DNA of 64,000 nucleotides. Origin: Melioribacteraceae bacterium (GTDB lineage: Bacteria; Bacteroidota; Ignavibacteria; Ignavibacteriales; Melioribacteraceae). The stretch is from positions 372,001 to 436,000 of the forward strand of contig WYBN01000009.1 of assembly GCA_011525875.1 (NCBI GenBank), written 5' to 3'. Numbering within the stretch: the stretch's first letter is position 1; each line of letters starts with the position of its first letter. This document shows positions 45,148 through 52,579 of this stretch, piece after piece. A program made the position numbers and the translations under genes. Below the pieces are notes generated by a model, which searched no databases, was not told where the DNA came from, and worked only from the letters and a program-made list of their open reading frames with translations.

Positions 45148-45840
45148 ATGAAATCAATTAAGTTATATGCTGTTTTATTTAGCCTCGTTCTGTTTGTCTC
45201 TGCAAATATCTTTGCTCAAGATAAAGATATGACAAAGGATGAATGGCAAAATGAAATGAATAGGTTAACCCAGCAAAAAACTGAGTTAACAAAAGAGCTT
45301 AACGCTCTTCAAAATGACGTGAATAATTTAAAATCAACACAAGCCGGCTTACAATCGTATGATGACTGCATGAAGGAATTACATGAAATGATCGGCGCAA
45401 ACGAAGCAGATGTAGCAAAATTCAGAAAACGAATTGCCGATGTTAGCGCAAAAATCGGAAATGATAATTATAAAAAAGAAGATGTCTATGCAGAATGGGA
45501 ATCTTTAGCATCAAACCAAATCAGCGCTTTACCCGAATTTTTTGATAAAGTTCACAACCAGATGAAGCGGGCTTTAGATGCATGGGATCAAAAACCGAAA
45601 GAAATATTGTACACCGTTGTTAAAGGCGACCACCTCTGGGGTATTGCCCGAAAGAAAGAACATTATGGCAACGGTTTTGCATGGCCTGTAATTTACAGAG
45701 CGAACAGAGATCAAATTAAAAACCCGGATTTAATTTATCCGAAACAAATTTTCAAGATCCCCAATCTTACGGAAGAAGAAAGAGCAAGATACGAAAAAGC
45801 AAGAAAGAACTTTAAACCAGCTCCTCCTTCACAGAACTAA
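45148..45840 (+). CDS. LysM-domain protein with coiled coil, periplasmic
   Basis: 230 residues. A signal peptide (1-24, ending NIFAQ) is followed by a heptad-rich helical region (about 30-145). A LysM domain lies at about 153-205: LYTVVKGDHLWGIARKKEHYGNGFAWPVIYRANRDQIKNPDLIYPKQIFKIP. LysM binds N-acetylglucosamine in peptidoglycan. The protein probably sits at the cell wall. It follows the coiled-coil lipoprotein gene and precedes a strong terminator. Its strong AACGGAGG ribosome binding site suggests high expression. Confidence 0.87.
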   Translation: MKSIKLYAVLFSLVLFVSANIFAQDKDMTKDEWQNEMNRLTQQKTELTKELNALQNDVNNLKSTQAGLQSYDDCMKELHEMIGANEADVAKFRKRIADVSAKIGNDNYKKEDVYAEWESLASNQISALPEFFDKVHNQMKRALDAWDQKPKEILYTVVKGDHLWGIARKKEHYGNGFAWPVIYRANRDQIKNPDLIYPKQIFKIPNLTEEERARYEKARKNFKPAPPSQN

Positions 45841-45877
45841 GGTTTTAATTAAGAATTGACATTAGAATTAAATTTTG

Positions 45878-45916
45878 AAAGCCCCTCGTCAAGTTTTTTT
45901 TTGACAGGGGCTTTTA
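45878..45916 (+). terminator. Rho-independent terminator after the LysM gene
   Basis: AAAGCCCCTCGTCAA pairs with TTGACAGGGGCTTT (one bulged base) around an all-T loop, followed by TTTT. It ends the lipoprotein-LysM unit. Confidence 0.82.
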
Positions 45917-45931
45917 TATTTATGGAAATAC

Positions 45932-46897
45932 ATGACTAGAATTGAAAAAACTCTGAACCTGGAGAATGTTGACTTACTTAATCTGCTCGGCTTCAACGAT
46001 GTAAATCTAAAGCCCATAGAGGAAAGATTTTCTTCAACTGTTACGGTACGGGGCGATAAAGTGATTATCAAAGGAATAATTGATGAAGTGAGCAGCGTTG
46101 AAAAAATATTTAAAGAAATGATCTATGTGTTAAACACAACGGGAAAACTTGATAGAAAAGATGTCGAGACGATTATTGAACTGACACAAGAAGGAAAAGA
46201 AATTGTAAGTGATGGCGATTATGATAATATTGTTCTCTACTCAAAGAAGGATGTGATAAAGGCAAAAACCCCAACGCAGGTAACCTATTTTCAAAGTGTG
46301 CGCAAGAACGATATCTGCTTTGCTATCGGACCGGCAGGAACGGGTAAAACCTATCTGGCTGTTGCCTTTGCTGTCGCGGCGTTGAAAAAAGGAATAGTGC
46401 AGAGAATAGTTTTAGCGCGTCCTGCAGTTGAAGCGGGCGAGTCATTAGGATTTCTTCCAGGCGATTTCAGAGAAAAGATAGATCCTTACCTCAGACCCTT
46501 GTACGACGCATTGCAGGATATGCTGCCTTCTGAACAGCTTCGAAAATATATGGAAAGCGGAATAATAGAAATCGTTCCACTTGCTTATATGAGGGGACGC
46601 ACATTAAACAATGCATATGTTATACTTGATGAAGCTCAGAACTCTACCACCACTCAAATGAAGATGTTCCTTACACGCTTAGGTCCGAATTCTAAAGCAA
46701 TCATTACCGGAGATATAACTCAAATAGATCTGCCTGCAAAAGTTACAAGCGGATTGGTTCAAGTCCAGGAAATTTTAGATAATGTTGACGGTGTTGATTT
46801 TATTTATTTCAACAAGGGAGATGTAGTAAGGCACAAGCTTGTTAAGGATATAATAGATGCCTATGACCATTATAATAACGGGGGAAGCAAAGGTTAA
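45932..46897 (+). CDS. phoH: PhoH-like ATPase
   Basis: 321 residues. The Walker A motif is GPAGTGKT (133-140) and the Walker B-like segment is VILDEAQN. The N-terminal ~100 residues hold a KH-like part (FSSTVTVRGDKVIIKGIIDEVSSVEKIF). The phrase RPAVEAGESLGFLPGDFREKIDPYLRPLYDAL is diagnostic of PhoH/YbeZ. It binds RNA and ATP and is commonly linked to ribosome maturation factor YbeY; ybeY is not next to it here. The 3' end overlaps the convergent mazG by 4 bp. Confidence 0.95.
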   Translation: MTRIEKTLNLENVDLLNLLGFNDVNLKPIEERFSSTVTVRGDKVIIKGIIDEVSSVEKIFKEMIYVLNTTGKLDRKDVETIIELTQEGKEIVSDGDYDNIVLYSKKDVIKAKTPTQVTYFQSVRKNDICFAIGPAGTGKTYLAVAFAVAALKKGIVQRIVLARPAVEAGESLGFLPGDFREKIDPYLRPLYDALQDMLPSEQLRKYMESGIIEIVPLAYMRGRTLNNAYVILDEAQNSTTTQMKMFLTRLGPNSKAIITGDITQIDLPAKVTSGLVQVQEILDNVDGVDFIYFNKGDVVRHKLVKDIIDAYDHYNNGGSKG

Positions 46898-47655
46898 AAT
46901 AAATGTTTGCTTTCCTCCCAAAGATCATCCATTTCTTTAAGATTTGATTCTGTAATACTCTTTCCGTTTTTTTTAAGTTGTGCTTCGATGAACTGAAATC
47001 TTTTGATGAATTTTTGATTAGTTTTTCTCAAAGCATTTTCGGGGCTGATTCCGATAAACCGCGAAAAGTTAACCAGCGAGAATAACAGATCCCCAAATTC
47101 CCGTTCGATTTCATGCAAATCACTTTTATCGCCGATGCTTTTTAACTCTTCTATTTCCTCAATTACTTTTTCCCATACTTGCTCTTTTTTATCCCAGTCA
47201 AATCCGACTTTGGATGCCTTTTCCTGGAGTCTTGACGCTCTTTGAAGTTCGGGCAAATTTTTGGGCACTCCTTCAAGCACGGACTGACGCCCTTCTGAAA
47301 GTTTTATTGTTTCCCAATTCCTTGTAATATCCCGGCTGTCATTCACCACTGCATTGCCGAATACATGAGGATGTCTTCTAATTAATTTTTCAGTAATTGA
47401 GTCAATCACGTCATTTATTGTAAAATTATCCTCTTCCTCGGCAATTACCGAATGGAATAGGATATGAAGAAGAAGATCGCCAAGTTCAGTTTTCAATTCA
47501 ACAAAATTCTTTTCATCAATTGCTTCAACTAATTCATAACTCTCTTCCAACGTAGCAGACTTGATGGAATCATGAGTTTGTTCGCGGTCCCAAGGGCACT
47601 CCTTTCTAAGTTTGTACATTATTTCCAAAAGCCTGCTGAATTTTTCACCTGTCAT
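46894..47655 (-). CDS. mazG: Nucleoside triphosphate pyrophosphohydrolase MazG
   Basis: 253 residues from the ATG at 47655, which has CGAGG 6 bases upstream; a longer frame to 47706 has no such site. Two MazG domains are present: the first with LRKECPWDREQTHDSIKSATLEESYELVEAIDE and ELGDLLLHILFH (EExxE and ExxD metal motifs), the second with EKASKVGFDWDKKEQVWEKVIEEIEEL and EREFGDLLFSLVNFSRF. It hydrolyses NTPs and dNTPs to NMPs, cleaning the pool and perhaps modulating ppGpp. It converges on phoH with a 4-bp overlap. Confidence 0.95.
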   Translation of the reverse strand: MTGEKFSRLLEIMYKLRKECPWDREQTHDSIKSATLEESYELVEAIDEKNFVELKTELGDLLLHILFHSVIAEEEDNFTINDVIDSITEKLIRRHPHVFGNAVVNDSRDITRNWETIKLSEGRQSVLEGVPKNLPELQRASRLQEKASKVGFDWDKKEQVWEKVIEEIEELKSIGDKSDLHEIEREFGDLLFSLVNFSRFIGISPENALRKTNQKFIKRFQFIEAQLKKNGKSITESNLKEMDDLWEESKHLF

Positions 47656-47788
47656 AGTTGCCTCGATTTTTGTTTCAAAGATAAATCTAACGTGGGGAAT
47701 ATTCAAAGACGGGAATTGAATTGAAGTGAAATATTAGCGAAAAATTATTCTTAGGATAATTTATTAAAAAATCAATCTAGAAGTTTTG

Positions 47789-47796
47789 TAATTTTG
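47789..47796 (+). promoter_or_regulatory. Candidate -7 element before the RidA-family gene
   Basis: TAATTTTG fits TAnnTTTG and lies 22 bases before the ATG at 47818, just upstream of the CGGAGA ribosome binding site. No matching -33 TTG is seen at the right distance, so it is only a partial promoter match. Confidence 0.3.
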
Positions 47797-47817
47797 CTGT
47801 AAATCAACGGAGAAAAA

Positions 47818-48273
47818 ATGATTGAAGAAAAAATTAAAGAGTTAGGATTCACTTTACCCGAAACACCGAAACCGCTTGCGGCTTATGTACCCGTTGTTTT
47901 ATCGGACAAATTAGTTTTTACTGCAGGTCAAGTTCCGCTGCAGGATGGGAAGATAAAATTTGTTGGTAAACTAGGACTTGATGTTAGCCAAGACGATGGA
48001 AAAAAAGCGGCTGAAATTTGTGTGCTGAACTGTTTAAGCGTTGTTAAATCTGCAGCCGGCAGCCTTGATAATATTGAGAGTATCGTTAAACTAACAGTAT
48101 TTGTTAACAGTTCTGAAGATTTTACTGCTCAGCCTGCTGTTGCCAATGGAGCCTCAGAATTACTTATAAAAATTTTTGGGGAAAAGGGCAAACACGCCCG
48201 GAGTGCAGTCGGTGCTAGTCAGCTTCCGGCAGGAGCCGCTGTGGAAATTGAGATGATAGCAAAGCTGAAATAA
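47818..48273 (+). CDS. RidA/YjgF-family protein
   Basis: 151 residues. The fold is marked by LVFTAGQVPL, AAEICVLNCLSVVKSAAGSLDNIESIVKLTVFVNSSEDF and the C-terminal GKHARSAVGASQLPAGAAVEIEMIAKL. The arginine in HARSAVG matches the catalytic arginine of imine deaminases, so the protein may hydrolyse reactive enamines/imines. The sequence is longer at the N terminus than E. coli RidA and looks like the longer YjgF group, for which the substrate is less sure. It is monocistronic. Confidence 0.85.
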   Translation: MIEEKIKELGFTLPETPKPLAAYVPVVLSDKLVFTAGQVPLQDGKIKFVGKLGLDVSQDDGKKAAEICVLNCLSVVKSAAGSLDNIESIVKLTVFVNSSEDFTAQPAVANGASELLIKIFGEKGKHARSAVGASQLPAGAAVEIEMIAKLK

Positions 48274-48363
48274 TTACCATCGTTCTGTTTTCTATTGATT
48301 TTTATTATACGGTTCTTATATTAGCAAGAAACAATAATCAATCTTAGTTGTTAAAGTCATAAA

Positions 48364-48864
48364 ATGAGCTTATTTATGAAAAAGATATTAATTGTAATTA
48401 TTTTTACTGCAGCTTCTGTTAGCGCACAGTTTAAAGAAGAATTGAATAAACCGGTGGATATACGTTCCGGGATTACCAATCATTCTCCGTCGACATTTCT
48501 GCTGGGATTTATTAACCCGCAGAATTTCAATATGCAGCATTCAATCAATATGTCCTACAGCTCCTTCGGAGGTCAGGGAATGGCTCTCGGTGTTTATACG
48601 AACAGCATGTCTTACAATTTCAACAGCGATTTGAAACTTCACGCTGACGTAAGCTTCGTCAATTCTCCTTACAGCTCGCTTGGAGAAGACCACGCAAAAC
48701 AAATTAACGGTATTTATCTTAGCCGTGCGATGTTAAGTTACAGACCGTCAGATAATTTTTTTATTACATTACAGTATAATCAGATACCTTATAACTCCGG
48801 TTACTATTCGCCCTATTACTATGATAGATTCAGTCCTTTTTATTTCAACCCGACTGATGAATGA
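48364..48864 (+). CDS. Secreted beta-strand-rich protein of unknown function
   Basis: 166 residues with a signal peptide (cleavage near SAQF). The mature region starts FKEELNKPVDIRSGITNHSPSTFLLGFINPQNFNMQHSINMSYSSFGGQGMALGVYTNSMSYNFN and alternates hydrophobic and polar residues, as outer-membrane or surface strands do. It ends in a Tyr/Pro-rich tail (SGYYSPYYYDRFSPFYFNPTDE). I recognise no named family. A second ATG lies 12 bases after the chosen start, and neither has a clear ribosome binding site. A terminator follows. Confidence 0.65.
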   Translation: MSLFMKKILIVIIFTAASVSAQFKEELNKPVDIRSGITNHSPSTFLLGFINPQNFNMQHSINMSYSSFGGQGMALGVYTNSMSYNFNSDLKLHADVSFVNSPYSSLGEDHAKQINGIYLSRAMLSYRPSDNFFITLQYNQIPYNSGYYSPYYYDRFSPFYFNPTDE

Positions 48865-48902
48865 TATTCAATCAGCAAAGAGTTATGTTTTTTAGTAATT
48901 TT

Positions 48903-48934
48903 AATAACCGGGTTTTTACTCGGTTATTTTTTTT
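48903..48934 (+). terminator. Rho-independent terminator
   Basis: AATAACCG (48903-48910) pairs with CGGTTATT (48921-48928) around a 10-base loop, followed by a run of T. It ends the transcript of the preceding secreted-protein gene. Confidence 0.78.
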
Positions 48935-48943
48935 GTAATAAAG

Positions 48944-49447
48944 ATGAAGAATATTAATTCCAAGCATTCTAATAATACTAAAAGAAAAGACCCCGATCTT
49001 AAGAAATCGAGCGTTAATATTTTTCTTAATATTATAATATTTCTTTTAGCGGCTTTGATCATACTGATGAGCTGGTCGTTATTTCATAAATTGAGAGAAA
49101 ATTCAGACCCCTCTGTTTTGGTAACACCGAGTCAAGTTCCGGCAGAAATTATTCAGGTTGAAGTGTTAAACGGCTGCGGCATTTCGGGCTTAGGTGAAAG
49201 ATTTACGGATTATTTACGAAAAAGGAATTTTGATGTTGTCAAAACAGGAAATTATATTTCATTCGATATTGACGAAACAATGGTAATTGACCGAATAGGG
49301 AATATCGCAAACGCAAATAAAGTTGGTCAATCACTCGGTGTAAAAGCCGACAAAGTGTTTTCCCATCTGAACGACGATTATTTTCTCGACGTTACTGTTG
49401 TGATTGGAAGAGATTATCATAAGTTAAATCCAGTTAAACCGAGGTGA
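48944..49447 (+). CDS. LytR C-terminal domain protein, membrane-anchored
   Basis: 167 residues. A basic N terminus is followed by one membrane helix (about 26-45, IFLNIIIFLLAALIILMSWSLF) and then a LytR_C domain (about 72-160): EIIQVEVLNGCGISGLGERFTDYLRKRNFDVVKTGNY, which is the VxVLNGxGxxGxAxxxxxxL pattern. Such domains occur at the C terminus of LytR-CpsA-Psr proteins and alone, as here. The function is unknown, probably linked to the cell envelope. Its last codon overlaps the rsfS start by 4 bp (GTGA). Confidence 0.8.
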   Translation: MKNINSKHSNNTKRKDPDLKKSSVNIFLNIIIFLLAALIILMSWSLFHKLRENSDPSVLVTPSQVPAEIIQVEVLNGCGISGLGERFTDYLRKRNFDVVKTGNYISFDIDETMVIDRIGNIANANKVGQSLGVKADKVFSHLNDDYFLDVTVVIGRDYHKLNPVKPR

Positions 49448-49800
49448 ATGTGAAGCCATTGGAATTTGCAAAAGTTATCGGCGAATTGATGCTGAATAAG
49501 AAAGCATACGACATCAAAATACTTGATTTGGTAAAGCTCTCACCAATAGCCGATTACTTTATCATCTGCTCCGCAGATTCGGATATGCAGGTTAAAGCAA
49601 TTGCTGATGAAATTGACGATAAACTTCGCGACAGGGGAATTAAATGTTACTTCAAAGAAGGTTATGACAGCTTAAATTGGGTTATACTCGACTATTTCGA
49701 TGTAGTTGTTCATATTTTTAAGAGGGATTCACGCCAATTTTACAATCTTGAAAAACTTTGGGGCGATGCTGCAGTAATTGAAATCATCGATTCTCAGTAA
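49444..49800 (+). CDS. rsfS: Ribosomal silencing factor RsfS
   Basis: 118 residues, starting with GTG (49444) that overlaps the preceding stop; a second GTG at 49450 is possible. The family signature YDIKILDLVKLSPIADYFIICSADSDMQVKAIADEID, then CYFKEGYDSLNWVILDYFDVVVHIFKRDSRQFYNLEKLWGDA, is complete. RsfS binds ribosomal protein L14 and blocks subunit joining when nutrients are scarce. The LytR_C gene before it and argS after it (34 bases) make up one likely transcript. Confidence 0.94.
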   Translation: MNVKPLEFAKVIGELMLNKKAYDIKILDLVKLSPIADYFIICSADSDMQVKAIADEIDDKLRDRGIKCYFKEGYDSLNWVILDYFDVVVHIFKRDSRQFYNLEKLWGDAAVIEIIDSQ

Positions 49801-49834
49801 TAATTCTTAATTTAAATTTATTCCGGAGAACTTT

Positions 49835-51463
49835 TTGAAGAAATATATTCAAAGCATATTTGCCGATTTATCAGAAGAATTAAGTTATTTGAAAAATACG
49901 GACCTGATTTTCATGGTGCCCAAAACAAACGAACACGGGGATATTTCGACTAACATAGCAATGCTCCTTGCCAAAGAACTTAAAAAAAAACCAAAGCAAA
50001 TAGCAGAAGAAATAATTTCAAAGATCAAATATGATAATTCAGCCATATGCAAAATTGAAATCGCCGGTCCGGGTTTTATTAATTTCTTTTTTTCAAATTC
50101 GTACATTACTTACATTCTTAAAGAGATAATTACAAAAGGCAACGATTTCGGGAAGTCGGATAAAAATGCCGGGCGGAAGGCGAATGTTGAATTTGTTTCT
50201 GCAAACCCGACCGGACCGCTGACTGTTGGTCATGGTAGAAATGCTGTGCTTGGTGATACGATTGCCACTCTGCTCGAAAATATAGGATATGAAGTTGAAC
50301 GAGAATATTATTTTAATAACGCAGGCAGGCAGATGCGGGTTTTGGGTGATTCTGTCAGGCTGCGGTATTTTCAAATTCTTGGCGACCAAATTGAATTCCC
50401 TGAGGACTATTATCAAGGCAAATATATATCGGACATAGCTGAAAAATTATTTCGTCAGCACGGAGATAAATTGCGAGGGGAGGATCCCGAAGGGATATTT
50501 AAATCTGCCGCAGAGCTTGAAATATTTAATGATATAAAAAATACACTTTCGCGGCTGAACATCGGGATGAAGAATTATTTTAACGAAAATTCTTTATACA
50601 CCGATGGTAAGATCAAATCGGTACTCGAAGAGTTTAAAGCGAAAGGACTTTCGTATGAAAAAGAAAATGCTGTTTGGTTTAAATTAACCGAGTTAGGTGC
50701 CGGGCAGGATAAAGTTATTGTTAAATCAACCGGCGAGCCGACATACCGGCTTCCTGATATTGCCTATCACAAAGATAAATTTGAGCGGGGATATGACCTT
50801 ATCGTAGATATTTTTGGCTCGGATCATAACGCAACTTACCCAGATGTACTTGCAGGCTGCAAAGCCTTGGGTTATGACAAAGCCAAAATAAAAGTTCTCA
50901 TCCATCAGTTTGTTACGATTATGGATAAAGGTGAAGTTGTTAAGATGTCTACCCGAAAAGCAAATTTTATTACGCTTGATGAATTGATAGACGACGTAGG
51001 TAATGACGTTGTCAGATATTTTTTTAATATGCGCTCCATGACAAGTCATTTGAATTTTGATCTCGACCTGGCAAAGAAACATTCGGATGAGAATCCTGTG
51101 TTTTATCTTCAGTATGCGCACGCAAGAATAGCGAGCATTTTAAGGATGACTTCCGAGCAGAATCTAAATTATTCTCTTGAAAATTTAAATATGCTGTCGA
51201 GCGAACCGGAACAAAATCTTTTGAAGAAGCTATATCAGTTCGAAGAGGAAATAATGCTTGCCGCAGAAAACTTTGAACCGAACAGAATAACCAATTACCT
51301 CGAAGAATTAGCAGCATCGTTCCATAGGTTTTATGCTGAATGCAGAGTGATCGGCTCCGAAACCCGATTAGCCGAAGCGAGAATTGCGTTGATAACCGCA
51401 ACGCAAATAATTATCAAAAACGGTTTGACGCTGCTTAAAGTAAGTGCACCCGAAAAAATGTAG
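49835..51463 (+). CDS. argS: Arginyl-tRNA synthetase
   Basis: 542 residues, starting with TTG after CCGGAGAA. The N-terminal add1 domain is followed by the class I HIGH-like motif ANPTGPLTVGHGRNAVLGD (HVGH form) and the KMSK-equivalent KMSTR in GEVVKMSTRKANFITLDEL. The C-terminal anticodon-binding DALR domain is seen in the last ~100 residues (HRFYAECRVIGSETRLAEARIALITATQIIIKNGLTLL). It charges tRNA-Arg. The length is a little below the E. coli enzyme but normal for the group. It abuts the convergent comF-like gene. Confidence 0.96.
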   Translation: MKKYIQSIFADLSEELSYLKNTDLIFMVPKTNEHGDISTNIAMLLAKELKKKPKQIAEEIISKIKYDNSAICKIEIAGPGFINFFFSNSYITYILKEIITKGNDFGKSDKNAGRKANVEFVSANPTGPLTVGHGRNAVLGDTIATLLENIGYEVEREYYFNNAGRQMRVLGDSVRLRYFQILGDQIEFPEDYYQGKYISDIAEKLFRQHGDKLRGEDPEGIFKSAAELEIFNDIKNTLSRLNIGMKNYFNENSLYTDGKIKSVLEEFKAKGLSYEKENAVWFKLTELGAGQDKVIVKSTGEPTYRLPDIAYHKDKFERGYDLIVDIFGSDHNATYPDVLAGCKALGYDKAKIKVLIHQFVTIMDKGEVVKMSTRKANFITLDELIDDVGNDVVRYFFNMRSMTSHLNFDLDLAKKHSDENPVFYLQYAHARIASILRMTSEQNLNYSLENLNMLSSEPEQNLLKKLYQFEEEIMLAAENFEPNRITNYLEELAASFHRFYAECRVIGSETRLAEARIALITATQIIIKNGLTLLKVSAPEKM

Positions 51464-52123
51464 TTATGCAAGGCTTATTGCGCCGGCATAAATACTTTTT
51501 GCGCCTGCAGACTTAAGGCAACCTGCACACTCGTTAATCGTCGCACCTGTTGTAATCACATCATCTATCAGTAAAACATTTTTATTTTTTACTGCAGCAG
51601 GTTTTACAACTCTAAAAGCGCCAGCAATATTTTTTAATCTTTCTTCCCGGTTGAGTTTGGTTTGAGAAGGCGTAAAGCGGCTTCGTTTTAAGACGGAAGG
51701 ATTTACCGGCAGCGCCGTCATTTCTTTGATGCCGAGGGCGATATAATATGATTGGTTGTAACCGCGTTCGTATTTTTTTATCTTGTTTAAAGGGACTGGG
51801 ATAATCAAATCAATATTTATCTGTGAAAGAATATTTCTGTAATGCGATGCAAATTCATTGCCTAAAAAAAATCCGATCTTAAATTTTGAATTGTACTTTA
51901 AATTATGCATGATGTTTCTTGCGACAGAATCTTCTTTAAAGTTATACAGGGAGAATACCCCGGAAATAAATCCTTTTTCTCTGAAATCGTTATTGAAAGA
52001 AAACATGGTATTTTCATCGGTCGTAAATTCAAGTTTTGACCGACATTGGTGGCAAATTCCCCGTTCGTCATTGCTGAGAACGCAATTGCAAGAAAAACAA
52101 GAAGGCGGGAGGAAAAAATTCAA
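51464..52123 (-). CDS. ComF-family phosphoribosyltransferase-like protein
   Basis: 219 residues. The N terminus has a four-cysteine zinc-ribbon-like pattern (SCFSCNCVLSNDERGICHQC). The phosphoribosyltransferase domain has KNVLLIDDVITTGATINECAGCLKSAGA, the PRPP-binding motif. Members are linked to natural competence (ComFC) and DNA uptake, though many function elsewhere. It converges on argS with no gap and is followed upstream by a hemerythrin gene on the same strand (32 bases). Confidence 0.9.
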   Translation of the reverse strand: MNFFLPPSCFSCNCVLSNDERGICHQCRSKLEFTTDENTMFSFNNDFREKGFISGVFSLYNFKEDSVARNIMHNLKYNSKFKIGFFLGNEFASHYRNILSQINIDLIIPVPLNKIKKYERGYNQSYYIALGIKEMTALPVNPSVLKRSRFTPSQTKLNREERLKNIAGAFRVVKPAAVKNKNVLLIDDVITTGATINECAGCLKSAGAKSIYAGAISLA

Positions 52124-52155
52124 TAAAGATGTAAAGAAATTTGCTATGATTCACC

Positions 52156-52557
52156 TCAATGGATATTAACCGAATTTAAATACTTACCCAATTTTAAGTC
52201 ATTATATTTCAGGTGATTGATAAACCATGACTTCAGGGATTTCATTAGCACCATATTCAATTTAATTTTTTCATCGCAAAGATCATCGTTAAAGTTTTTC
52301 AACTTTCTAAAATAACTGCTGTGCTCCATCTTATGAGTGTAATACTGCAGAAAATTATTTTCGGTCATAAACTTTTCTTCAGTCATAAAATGGCAGTTTA
52401 TTGTTCCCAATAATTGTTTAAACAAGAATTTTATAGTTTCTTTTTTTGAACTGCCCACATAGCCGTAAAGTTCATTGATTTGCTCGACAATTTTTTTATG
52501 TTCGTCATCAATTTCTCGCACATTAACAAGTTCATAATCACTACGTTCAATATAATT
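52156..52557 (-). CDS. Bacteriohemerythrin-like O2-binding protein
   Basis: 133 residues from the ATG at 52557. A longer reading from TTG at 52623 would run 44 bases into the upstream VWA gene and has no ribosome binding site. Diiron ligands of hemerythrins are recognisable: IDDEHKKIVEQINELY (H), HFMTEEKFM (H..E), HKMEH (H-x3-H) and HLKYNDLKLG (H-x4-D). Bacteriohemerythrins bind oxygen or sense it. The gene lies between the VWA and comF-like genes, with no partner receptor nearby. Confidence 0.82.
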   Translation of the reverse strand, partial: NYIERSDYELVNVREIDDEHKKIVEQINELYGYVGSSKKETIKFLFKQLLGTINCHFMTEEKFMTENNFLQYYTHKMEHSSYFRKLKNFNDDLCDEKIKLNMVLMKSLKSWFINHLKYNDLKLGKYLNSVNIH

Positions 52558-52579
52558 CATATAGTATACAGGATAAGTG

